A stretch of DNA of 64,000 bases from Armatimonadota bacterium (GTDB taxonomy: Bacteria > Armatimonadota > Fimbriimonadia > Fimbriimonadales > Fimbriimonadaceae): the NCBI GenBank assembly GCA_018268375.1, contig JAFDWS010000001.1:140904-204903 (forward strand). Direction: 5' to 3'. The position numbers and the translations under genes were made by a program. Below are positions 53,501 through 59,657 of this stretch, piece by piece (the stretch's first letter is position 1; each line of letters starts with the position of its first letter). The notes beneath the pieces were generated by a model that worked only from the letters and a program-made list of their open reading frames with translations, did not search any database and had not been told where the DNA came from.

Positions 53501-53676
53501 TTGCCCTGGCGCTGGGCAGGGGATCGGAAACGCAAGCCCCGCTGGCGACGGCAGTCATTGGCGGTCTGATCACGTCGACCCTTTTGACTTTGCTCGTGGT
53601 TCCGGTCGTCTACTCACTTTTCGACGACCTTTCCCTCAGGCTTACAAGACGCGCGAGCGGGAGCGTGCCAGAGTGA
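50509..53676 (+). CDS. RND family efflux transporter (AcrB/ACR type)
   Basis: A 1055-residue proton-driven pump of the ACR/HAE1-like group. The first helix is PVAVTMRIAALVLLGVICLL; a large porter loop follows, and the middle helices hold LSGLALATGLIVDDAVVVLENIFRH, where the Asp pair is the proton relay of helix 4. The second half repeats this (LIYMLLASQFESFITPLVVLTSVPLCAFGVALALFLSGRAFGLTAFIGLLMLVGIVVKNGILLVDY). It exports amphiphilic compounds. The TTG start overlaps the adaptor gene stop, so the two are translationally coupled. It is followed by its own MarR gene with a 4-base overlap. Confidence 0.95.
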   Translation: MTLAQFSVARPVAVTMRIAALVLLGVICLLRLPIDLLPKVSIPTVVVSTSWGNTAPQEMESSITRPLEQAVSSVQNVYQVSSSTTQGNSSVRIQFNWGTDVGQAAVDVLQVVQRAKRAFPNDPALTDPIVFKFDPSTLPIRIYGVSGIDDPVKLRTLLDTEVSPILESADGVAAATVTGGDQRAIIVDADPDRLKAYGLSLDDVATRLREENINVPGGIARQGDTEFVIRSLGNFSKPEEALLIPLKSENGQTVKLADVAVVRDSHPESRLFTRLNGNPAVGIILTKQSGANTVSTAQSVDQKVAQAQKLYPELKFNVAYDQAGFIENSIEDLKVSALIGGALAVAILMLFLRNVRSTVVVGLSIPISIVSTFALLYFGGFTLNTISLSGLALATGLIVDDAVVVLENIFRHIERDKLEPKDAAITGANEIISAVVASTLTIMIVFFPLFMIQGQSGQTFSQFALVVIFSIAVSLLDATTVVPMIASRLIRTEEVVTEAHPELRAQYGLKAGPLTKVFDWFGERFNAFDRNYRGVLSWALHHRALVLALAGGSVLLSVLIWPMIGSEMLPQTDSGDFTVNVRMPVGTALKITDQKVKEVEAILLKEPDVQTVFSASGTTLSLRGTTTSALANQGSATVRLKADRKRKTQDVIKSVQRKLSAVSGARIQVTPYDLVTNIISGGNTNMEVDVFGRSLTDIASASKQVMEALRNIPGLESVDVGVQDASPEIQWRVDREKAQQLGISFSDIANVLDAATTGELSSYYQENGFQFPINVQVPEGQRKTIEQLKNLPVKASLKTDAGQNQPVIRVGDIATPTVAMGPNEITRIDRQRYIAVTGRVAGRSESEVQTDIAKTMQQLKLPDGMRWDFGRNQKQRAQEFSGMGMAVGLAVALIYMLLASQFESFITPLVVLTSVPLCAFGVALALFLSGRAFGLTAFIGLLMLVGIVVKNGILLVDYTDRLRKRGLEREEAILTAGPTRLRPILMTTCAAVFGMVPLALALGRGSETQAPLATAVIGGLITSTLLTLLVVPVVYSLFDDLSLRLTRRASGSVPE

Positions 53677-54122
53677 AAACCGGCCCACTCAGGGATGCGG
53701 AGAGGCTTGAGGAGTTGCTGCCGGAAGCAATCCGCGCCCTCTTCCCGGCGACCGCCGACGACCCTTTCTCCGACCTTCCCTTGGGCCAGATGCGGGTCCT
53801 CCGGCTTGTGTGGCGCGGTGTCCAAGCACCGACCGAGCTCGCCGACGAGTTGGGGATCTCGGCATCTGCCATCGCCCAGGTGCTTCATCGATTGTCGGAC
53901 GCTGGGCTCGTCACCACCGTCTGCCAGTCCGAGGACCGCCGTCGCAAAAGCGTTCAGTTGTCGCCGACAGGGCGGCGGTTGATGGAGGAACGTAAGGCCG
54001 CTCGTGCCTCCCAAGCAGCTCGTTTGCTTTCAGCGATGAGCCAAGAAGAGAGGAGCGCTCTGCTTGCTTCCCTCGAGAAGTTAGTCGCAAAGAAGAGGAC
54101 CGAAGCACCGACCGAGCCCTAA
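53673..54122 (+). CDS. MarR family transcriptional regulator
   Basis: A 149-residue winged-helix repressor. QMRVLRLVWRGVQAPTELADELGISASAIAQVLHRLSDAGLVTTVCQSEDRRRKSVQLSPTGRRL is the MarR DNA-binding core with the recognition helix and wing (EDRRRK). It starts with GTG at 53673, overlapping the RND stop by 4 bases, so it belongs to the efflux operon and would bind the palindrome at 48908-48924, releasing when a ligand binds. Its position at the operon end, not the start, is noteworthy. Confidence 0.92.
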   Translation: MKTGPLRDAERLEELLPEAIRALFPATADDPFSDLPLGQMRVLRLVWRGVQAPTELADELGISASAIAQVLHRLSDAGLVTTVCQSEDRRRKSVQLSPTGRRLMEERKAARASQAARLLSAMSQEERSALLASLEKLVAKKRTEAPTEP

Positions 54123-54152
54123 AGCGCGGGCCAGTGCCCCGGCCAATTTCGG

Positions 54153-55883
54153 CTACTCGCCGAGTAGGATCAGCACGATGCCAACAGCGCCACCAAGGGC
54201 GTCGCCGAGGCTGAAGGTGCTGGTGCCCCACATCGCCCTGTTAGACCAGACACTGCTGCCCCACAAGGCTCGGTTGCCGTTCAGTTTGTTCGTACCCCAG
54301 ACGGCACGGCTGCCCCAAACGGCACGCAACTCCGTCGCTCCGCCCCAAAGGGACTGGACTCCGCTGGCAGGGTCGCCGTCGACGACCAGATTGCCGTTGC
54401 TGTCCAAAGTCAGGCTGGGGCTCAGGGCAGGAGTGCGAAGCACCATTCGGTTGTTGACGGCGGCCGCAACATTGAGGTAGCCGGCACCGTAGGTGCAAGG
54501 GTCGGCATCGCCGGAGGCAGCGGCCCACTTGTCAGCACTGACCATCAAGCGCGCCTTGACGGTGTCGGGTGTCAACGAGGGATCCGCCTCAAGCATCATC
54601 GCCACGGCGCCCGCAACAACGGGGGTCGCCATGGATGTTCCGGACATCTTGAAGTAATTGGAGCTGCTCAGCAAAGAGGGCCTCGAACAGTACGAACTCG
54701 TGGGAACGACGTTGTTCGGCCCGGTGAGTTCGAGGAAGCTGAGCGGCTTGCGAAGCGAAATGACCTGGTTGCCGGGGGCGATGATGTCAGGCTTCAAAAC
54801 ATAGTCGAGCCTCGCCGGGCCGCGGCTGGAATAGGTCGCGATCGTGTCGTGAGAACGGCTGTCGTCGAGCGCCTTCATCGCGCCGACCGTAATGACGTAG
54901 GGGTCGTTACCGGGGCTGGCAACCGACCCGTAGGCGGTTCCGTAGCCCTCGTTGTCTCCGCTGCTGCCCAACGCGAGGGCCGACGTGCGCCCTTCGTTCC
55001 CTGCAGCGCAAACGACGACAATGCCCGCCTTCCAAGCCTTCTCAAGCGCTTGGCAAAGAGGGTCGGTCTTGTAACTCTCGCCCACTTCGTGTCCAAGCGA
55101 GAGGTTGATGACCCGCACACCGTAGAGGGACTTGTTCGAGACCACCCATTGAATGGCGGAAACAACGTTGCTGACATTGGTCGAGCCCGCGGCATCGAGG
55201 ACGCGGACGTTGAGCAAGTTCGCTTTGCGGGCGAGACCGTAGAACGTGCGGAAGTATCCGTTACCGCTTGATTTGAATCCGTTTCCGGCGATGATGCCCG
55301 CGACATGCGTGCCGTGCCCGCACCGATCGTCGGTCCCGACGCTCTTGGGCGCAAAGCTCACCGCATTCAGGATGCGGGACTTGCCCGTCAAAGGGTTGTC
55401 GAGGTCGTCGTTGTCGTCGATGCCGCTGTCCAAGACGGCGACGGTGACGCCCCTGCCAGTCAAACCCGACGCGGCAAACGCAGCGGCGGCCATGCTGTTC
55501 TCGAAGGTGAATTCGTCCTTCTTGACCATCTTGGCGTCCAGCGACACGCGTTCTACGAACCGGAGCGTCGCCAACTTTGCCAGCCGGTCACCTGGAAGCT
55601 GCACGACCACGGATCCGATCAGTCCCAGCTTCTGCACGACCCGCCCACCGAGGGACTCGATCGTTGCCGCTTGGCTCGCTCCAAGGCGGCCTCCCGTCTT
55701 GACAATGACGGACACTTCTTCGCGGATCTTGTCCTGGATCAACCGTTGGACGAAGGAGTCGGTCTTCTGTGAGACCGTGAGTGGGGTCGTGCCCGCTTGG
55801 GCCCATGACGCCGCGGCCAAACATGCCGTGGCCAAGGGTGAAATTAATAGGATTCTCCTGAAGGTCGGGGGTCTTTCTGCCAT
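54153..55883 (-). CDS. Secreted subtilisin-like serine protease with WG-rich C-terminal repeats
   Basis: A 576-residue S8 protease. A signal peptide (about residues 1-30) and a propeptide (QDKIREEVSVIVKTGG, an inhibitor I9-like domain) precede the catalytic domain: Asp in AVLDSGIDD (about 152), His in GHGTHVAG (about 190), oxyanion Asn in AAGNEG, and Ser in SGTSMATPVVAG (about 417). The triad is intact. The C-terminus has five LWG/VWG/MWG motifs plus one VWS (54225-54350) and a final hydrophobic helix (SLGDALGGAVGIVLILLGE). I chose ATG 55883, which follows AGGATGAG. The repeats may attach the enzyme to the surface. Confidence 0.9.
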   Translation of the reverse strand: MAERPPTFRRILLISPLATACLAAASWAQAGTTPLTVSQKTDSFVQRLIQDKIREEVSVIVKTGGRLGASQAATIESLGGRVVQKLGLIGSVVVQLPGDRLAKLATLRFVERVSLDAKMVKKDEFTFENSMAAAAFAASGLTGRGVTVAVLDSGIDDNDDLDNPLTGKSRILNAVSFAPKSVGTDDRCGHGTHVAGIIAGNGFKSSGNGYFRTFYGLARKANLLNVRVLDAAGSTNVSNVVSAIQWVVSNKSLYGVRVINLSLGHEVGESYKTDPLCQALEKAWKAGIVVVCAAGNEGRTSALALGSSGDNEGYGTAYGSVASPGNDPYVITVGAMKALDDSRSHDTIATYSSRGPARLDYVLKPDIIAPGNQVISLRKPLSFLELTGPNNVVPTSSYCSRPSLLSSSNYFKMSGTSMATPVVAGAVAMMLEADPSLTPDTVKARLMVSADKWAAASGDADPCTYGAGYLNVAAAVNNRMVLRTPALSPSLTLDSNGNLVVDGDPASGVQSLWGGATELRAVWGSRAVWGTNKLNGNRALWGSSVWSNRAMWGTSTFSLGDALGGAVGIVLILLGE

Positions 55884-56136
55884 CTCATCCTGCTTGGGCG
55901 ATCGAGACGGGTGCCTCCCGGCCGGCAAAGGCGCCAAAGCCGAAGAGACGACGAAGAGCCCGGAGGCTCAGCGTTCCGTAGACTGCCCGGAAACACTGTC
56001 ACGGACGACGAAGCACCACACGGTCTCCGTCGCTCCGAGTGGGATGTGCCACGTGAACTGGCCAAGATCGAACGTGAATGTTGCCAGGAATGTACAGATT
56101 CATGGACGATGATCTGTACAGATCGGAACGATTCAA
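55884..56136. other. Non-coding region upstream of the subtilase, with a palindrome and hairpins
   Basis: About 250 bases (350 to the next gene) without a supported gene. It holds the palindrome at 56111-56124, a second TGTACAGAT at 56091-56099, and on the minus strand a GC-rich hairpin-forming stretch (GAGCCTCCGGGCTC, 55956-55969) upstream of the subtilase ATG. The stretch may be the leader of the subtilase. No protein-coding frame or tRNA is seen in this part. Confidence 0.6.
56111..56124. promoter_or_regulatory. 14-bp perfect palindrome, candidate protein-binding site
   Basis: GATCTGTACAGATC is self-complementary. The half TGTACAGAT occurs again 24 bases away at 56091-56099 (same orientation). 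The two lie just outside the left copy of the tRNA-Phe repeat, upstream of the subtilase. Such sites suit a dimeric regulator or a recombinase, but the binding protein is unknown. Confidence 0.4.
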
Positions 56137-56178
56137 GAGAGTGGTGCCGCAGGCCGGACTTGAACCGGCGACCCTAGC
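56137..56178. repeat. 42-bp direct repeat, left copy: tRNA-Phe 3' fragment (att-like site)
   Basis: An exact copy of positions 57951-57992. It holds the last 37 bases of tRNA-Phe (56142-56178, from the 3' side of the anticodon stem through T-arm and CCA) plus 5 bases beyond the CCA. The 5' half of the tRNA is missing, so this is not a functional tRNA. It is what remains as the displaced 3' end after integration of an element at a tRNA gene, or a duplication. Confidence 0.85.
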
Positions 56179-56233
56179 TTGGTAAGGTCAAGCGCGACCC
56201 AATCCATGCGTCAGCAGGTTCTTGAGTTTGACT

Positions 56234-56824
56234 TCACTTCTTGAGTAAGTCAAAAGAGTTGTTCTCACATTCAACGACGTCCACAGTTCCATCCAGCCTA
56301 AGGGCCATTACCTTTGCGACGCCAGAGGCCTTCATTCCCGTAGGGGTTCCGTTGCTGTCGCCAAGAACGATGAGTTTCTCACCTCGCAAAGCGTAGTATT
56401 TTTCCATCGAGCCGTTCATTCCTTCGTCCAGTTCCTTTGGCCAGTAGGTGATGAAGAAATGGGATGTGTTGGGGGCACGGTCAGGGGTGTCGGGAAAAGA
56501 GATTTGGAAATCCTTGATCCCGTTTGGCGTGGACCAGCGGTGCCCTGGCTGGATCAAGACGGCCATATAGGGAGGCAGGCCGGCGTCACTGTAGGTCTTC
56601 CGCTCGGCAACGTTCTCCAGATAGCCGTACTCCTGCCTGTAAAGTTGAAGCGCACGTCCGATCGAAAGGAGCTTCGCCCTGCTCTCGTCTGGGTTGTACT
56701 GTTGCCCGTCCTGAATAAACCCCGCGGTCACAGCCACAAGGATAAGGCAAACCGCGAAGCTTAGCGCGGTCATGGGCAGCCTCTTCCGCCTCGGAACCCC
56801 GTCAGTCATTTCCGACACGTCCAT
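56234..56824 (-). CDS. Single-pass membrane protein, pseudopilin-like
   Basis: A 196-residue protein with an N-terminal membrane helix (LSFAVCLILVAVTAGF at about residues 21-36) after a basic stretch (RRKRLPMT). The first soluble helix, SRAKLLSIGRALQLYRQEYGYLE, has the amphipathic pattern of type IV pilin / type II secretion pseudopilins, then a beta-rich globular part (ISFPDTPDRAPNTSHFFITYW, VLGDSNGTPTG, VMALRLDGTVDVVE). No prepilin cleavage site (G|FTLxE) is seen, so secretion function is uncertain. It is inside the tRNA-Phe bounded island. Confidence 0.65.
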   Translation of the reverse strand: MDVSEMTDGVPRRKRLPMTALSFAVCLILVAVTAGFIQDGQQYNPDESRAKLLSIGRALQLYRQEYGYLENVAERKTYSDAGLPPYMAVLIQPGHRWSTPNGIKDFQISFPDTPDRAPNTSHFFITYWPKELDEGMNGSMEKYYALRGEKLIVLGDSNGTPTGMKASGVAKVMALRLDGTVDVVECENNSFDLLKK

Positions 56825-56897
56825 TACTATGTAGCAAACGCTTCAGGAACTGCCTCGTTTCCTTGGGCTGATCCGGCACGGTGCATGGCGATTTAGG

Positions 56898-57730
56898 TCA
56901 CCGTTTGATTGCGTCTACGAATCCAGAGACCTCTTGAACTTTGGATCCGAGCACCTCTTGCATTAGCTTTGTGTGGGCTACTTGTTGGCCCGCCCGGAAG
57001 GCGTCTAATGCAGTCCTCATATCGCTCTTCGAAAGCATTGCTTCACCGTATGCAAAGCACACTGAGGCGCTCGATGGAGCTGCCTTGTAAGCTACCGTGC
57101 TGTCGGCCACCCTGGTATCGGGAATTCCTGCATCTCCCGATGTCCTCCTGGCTCTTGCCAGGAAGATCGTGGCTTTGACCCCGTCGTTTGTTGTCGTGGT
57201 GGGCCAGTCCAGAACTTCTTCACGCCGGGCAGCTTCGACTTCCAGGCTCGACTCCGCAATCGATCTGGCTCTCTCCCAGTTCCCAGTCTCAATGAGGCAG
57301 CGCCTAGATCCAGATCCCCATATATGAATCCCTGAGTCCGAGCTCTTTCAAAAATTGGTATTGCCTTCCCCTCACGGTTCGTGAGCAGGTAGACCCTCGC
57401 CAAACGAACCGTGAACATTGGATTCTTGTCCTCTTCGGAACTACCAATGCTCGCTAGCGCAGCAGAGTATTTCTCCTCCGCGAGCGCCAGGTTGCCGTCC
57501 ATCAGCGCCCTGTCTCCTTCACCAGAAAGTTGGACCGCCTGCCCGTCCTGAGCCATGATGCTTGCCCTTTCCTCGTTGGACATCGGACTGCTCAGTTCAG
57601 AACTCCCGCTTGGCTTAGGTTCGCCTCGGGCCTCTGCACCTGCACCGCCGAACTGACAGCCCGCCAACAGTCCAGCCATCAGACAAGCGGCCAGCAGAGG
57701 ATTAGTGCTTACCCGAATTAATAGCGTCAT
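56898..57730 (-). pseudogene. TPR lipoprotein with a frameshift
   Basis: Two frames join into one protein. The upstream part (from ATG 57730) begins with a signal peptide and lipobox (AGLLAGCQFG), then TPR-like helices (RALMDGNLALAEEKYSAAL, VRLARVYLLTNREGKAIPIFERARTQGF). Near 57280-57284 the frame breaks at CTGGGAACTGG. Adding one base there gives LRLGNWERARSIAESSLEVE, which continues without a stop into the second frame and ends at 56898 with a further TPR segment (SKSDMRTALDAFRAGQQVAHTKLMQEVLGSKVQE). The intact product would be about 277 residues. Real mutation or a sequencing error cannot be told apart. A TATAAT lies at 57741-57746 upstream. Confidence 0.75.
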
Positions 57731-57740
57731 TGGGTGGCGG

Positions 57741-57746
57741 ATTATA
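57741..57746 (-). promoter_or_regulatory. -10 element of the island lipoprotein gene
   Basis: Minus-strand TATAAT (57746-57741) lies 10 bases upstream of the chosen ATG at 57730, so the messenger would have almost no leader. The expected -35 position (TCACGA) is a weak match. Confidence 0.4.
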
Positions 57747-57950
57747 GCCAATCAAGATGACTCTCGTGAACGGTAGCAGAGCGGCGTGTTCCCGTTGCCG
57801 CGTTTGAACGCGAGCGCCTTTCCCTCCCGCTTTCCAAGCATCTTGAAAGTGCTGAAAGTGAAGGAGGCCCTGTTTATAGCGCTGGTTCTACTCATGCTTC
57901 ACCTGAGCTCACGCACCCAAGAACCAGTGTCTCCTCTTTCAGATTTCGGG

Positions 57951-57992
57951 GAGAGTGGTGCCGCAGGCCGGACTTGAACCGGCGACCCTAGC
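57951..57992. repeat. 42-bp direct repeat, right copy (inside intact tRNA-Phe)
   Basis: The matching copy of 56137-56178. It covers the 3' half of the intact tRNA-Phe and 5 bases beyond its CCA. Identity ends exactly at 57992 on the anticodon side and at 57951 on the other, as expected for an integration target within a tRNA. Confidence 0.85.
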
Positions 57993-58031
57993 ATTTTCAG
58001 TGCTATGCTCTACCAACTGAGCTACCGCGGC
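57956..58031 (-). tRNA. tRNA-Phe (GAA)
   Basis: A complete 76-base tRNA with encoded CCA. The acceptor stem GCCGCGG pairs with CTGCGGC, the anticodon loop is CTGAAAA (anticodon GAA, for UUC/UUU), and the T-arm GCCGG TTCAAGT CCGGC is intact. It lies 6 bases from tRNA-Asp in the same direction. Its 3' half is duplicated at 56142-56178. Confidence 0.97.
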
Positions 58032-58037
58032 ACTCTA

Positions 58038-58113
<76 letters not shown>

Positions 58114-58177
58114 GCGCTTGGGAATCGAATTATGGCATGCCTCGCAGAGGGCCCGCAAGGAACGGAGGGGACCAGTG

Positions 58178-59626
58178 TCAGTCCACCCTCCAGACGGCAC
58201 GGTCGATATCGAGTGCGCTGTTCACCGACTGGGAGGGGCCGACCGATCTGTAGCTCACCCTTGCCTTCACTTCCCTTCCGGGCCCCAAGAACCGGCTGAG
58301 GTCACCGGTCGGAACCGCCGCAAAGTCAGAGAAGCCAGACGTGATCGTTGCGTTTGCTAAAATGGTCTCGAACTGCTGTGTCTGAAAGTTGAACAGCGAA
58401 ATGTAGAGCCCGAACAACCCGTCGATCGTCAGCCTGGCTCGCACTTTGCAGCGCAGGTCAGAAGGAACTCCCGTTCCTGGGGCGATGCTGGACATGTCCA
58501 CTTTGACCCTGTCGCCGTATCGGTCCAGGACGATTTGCTTTGCCACACGTAAAGGATCAAGGTCTACGGCGAGGACGCTGCGAAGGTTGCCACCGAGCTT
58601 GACCCCCAGGGCCACGTTGAAAGACAAAGGCAGCGTCTCGTCAGGCATGGCTGGATTCTCCAGGAGCTGCACACCCTTTACGTCAGTGGTCACGATCCCG
58701 CGGCCGTCCGGCGTCACAAGACACCCGAACGTCTTGTTCGCGACAGGATAGGAGAACTGCGCTATCGTCTGCGCGTCACTGACACGGTAGATCCCAGCAT
58801 ACGGCGCAGTGGCCCGCGAATCGACCGCGAAAAGATAACGGCCGTCCGCGGAGTAGCAGATTTGCCCAGGTACCGACGAGGCACCATCCGAGCGTGTGAT
58901 CCAAGAAGAAACCAGGGCGCCGGTCTGAGAGTCCACAATCCCGATGCCCAAGAACAGGAACCGCTGAGATATGTTCAGGAGGGCGATCTGACTGCCGTCA
59001 GGGGAGAAAGCAACGGCGTCGTTGGAGTCTCGCAAGGTTATCGTCCGCTCTATCCCGAAATCGCTTGTCCTACAGAGGGTGACCGTGGGCCCGTTCAACA
59101 ACGCGACAAGCTGTCGATCCGGACTAAGCGCCAATGCCGTGGCCGGAACGAGGGCTTGTGTTTGAACACCCGACGTCGTGTCGTAGAGGCCAGACGAGTC
59201 TCCAACGACTAGAAGGTCGGTGTCATCGAGCCATGCCATGTCCCAGACTTGCGCCGGAACCGGAATCTCCTGAATCAGGACCTGGTCGGGCCAGGACCAG
59301 ATGCGGACCACTCCCGGCGCGAAAAACGTGTCGCTCACCGCTAAGCGCGAATAGTCAGGACTGAAACAAGCTGAGCAGTTCGTCCCCCCTGTCATGCTGG
59401 TCGAGACGGCCCCGCCGTCCGCCAACGCAACTTCCCATAAAGGGTTGCTCAGGCTGGGCGTCGCGACTAGGTGCGATCCATCAGGAGTGAGCACACTGCG
59501 GAACCGATGGGAGGCAGATGCATCCGAGCGCCAGAGCACGTGGGGCACGTACTGAGCCACGCAGCGACTTGCTAGCACGACGGCTACACCGAAAACGAGC
59601 GTACGTTGCCACATAGGCACGCTCAT
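58178..59626 (-). CDS. Secreted beta-propeller (WD40-like) protein with shared C-terminal domain
   Basis: A 482-residue exported protein. A signal peptide (WQRTLVFGVAVVLASRCVAQ) is followed by about seven WD40-like repeats (VLTPDGSHLVATPSLSNPLWEVALADG, CFSPDYSRLAVS, ALSPDRQLVALLN, AFSPDGSQIALLN, CYSADGRYLFAVDS, VTPDGRGIVTT). The last 110 residues form a separate domain (DLSRFLGPGREVKARVSYRS, LDIDRAVWRVD) that also ends the secreted protein at 62175-63356. The start is uncertain between ATG 59626 and ATG 59614. It lies just downstream of the pilT gene in the same direction, 31 bases from its stop. Confidence 0.75.
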   Translation of the reverse strand: MSVPMWQRTLVFGVAVVLASRCVAQYVPHVLWRSDASASHRFRSVLTPDGSHLVATPSLSNPLWEVALADGGAVSTSMTGGTNCSACFSPDYSRLAVSDTFFAPGVVRIWSWPDQVLIQEIPVPAQVWDMAWLDDTDLLVVGDSSGLYDTTSGVQTQALVPATALALSPDRQLVALLNGPTVTLCRTSDFGIERTITLRDSNDAVAFSPDGSQIALLNISQRFLFLGIGIVDSQTGALVSSWITRSDGASSVPGQICYSADGRYLFAVDSRATAPYAGIYRVSDAQTIAQFSYPVANKTFGCLVTPDGRGIVTTDVKGVQLLENPAMPDETLPLSFNVALGVKLGGNLRSVLAVDLDPLRVAKQIVLDRYGDRVKVDMSSIAPGTGVPSDLRCKVRARLTIDGLFGLYISLFNFQTQQFETILANATITSGFSDFAAVPTGDLSRFLGPGREVKARVSYRSVGPSQSVNSALDIDRAVWRVD

Positions 59627-59657
59627 TGTACGACGGCTCTTAACGCTTCTTGCTTCG

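Larger units (their letters stand above)
56179..57950. mobile_element. Small island bounded by tRNA-Phe repeats (integrase absent)
   Basis: The sequence between the two 42-bp repeats is 1.77 kb and visibly richer in A/T than its surroundings. It holds a pseudopilin-like gene (56234-56824), a frameshifted TPR lipoprotein gene (56898-57730) and a 200-base stretch with no supported gene. No integrase, transposase or phage gene is present, so it may be the remnant of a larger element or a passenger fragment. The mobile nature is inferred from the repeat alone. Confidence 0.5.

Noticed and set aside
49000..54122. A third outer-membrane channel gene (TolC-like) in the efflux operon
   Set aside because: No frame with TolC features exists between the adaptor gene and the MarR gene; the channel must be elsewhere.
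56179..57950. Integrase, excisionase or replication gene in the island
   Set aside because: Both strands were read; only a pseudopilin-like gene and the broken lipoprotein are supported.
57786..57977. 63-residue plus-strand open frame with a hydrophobic segment in the island
   Set aside because: It runs into the tRNA-Phe repeat, has no good ribosome site and biased composition (ser/pro/leu), so it is not a supported gene.
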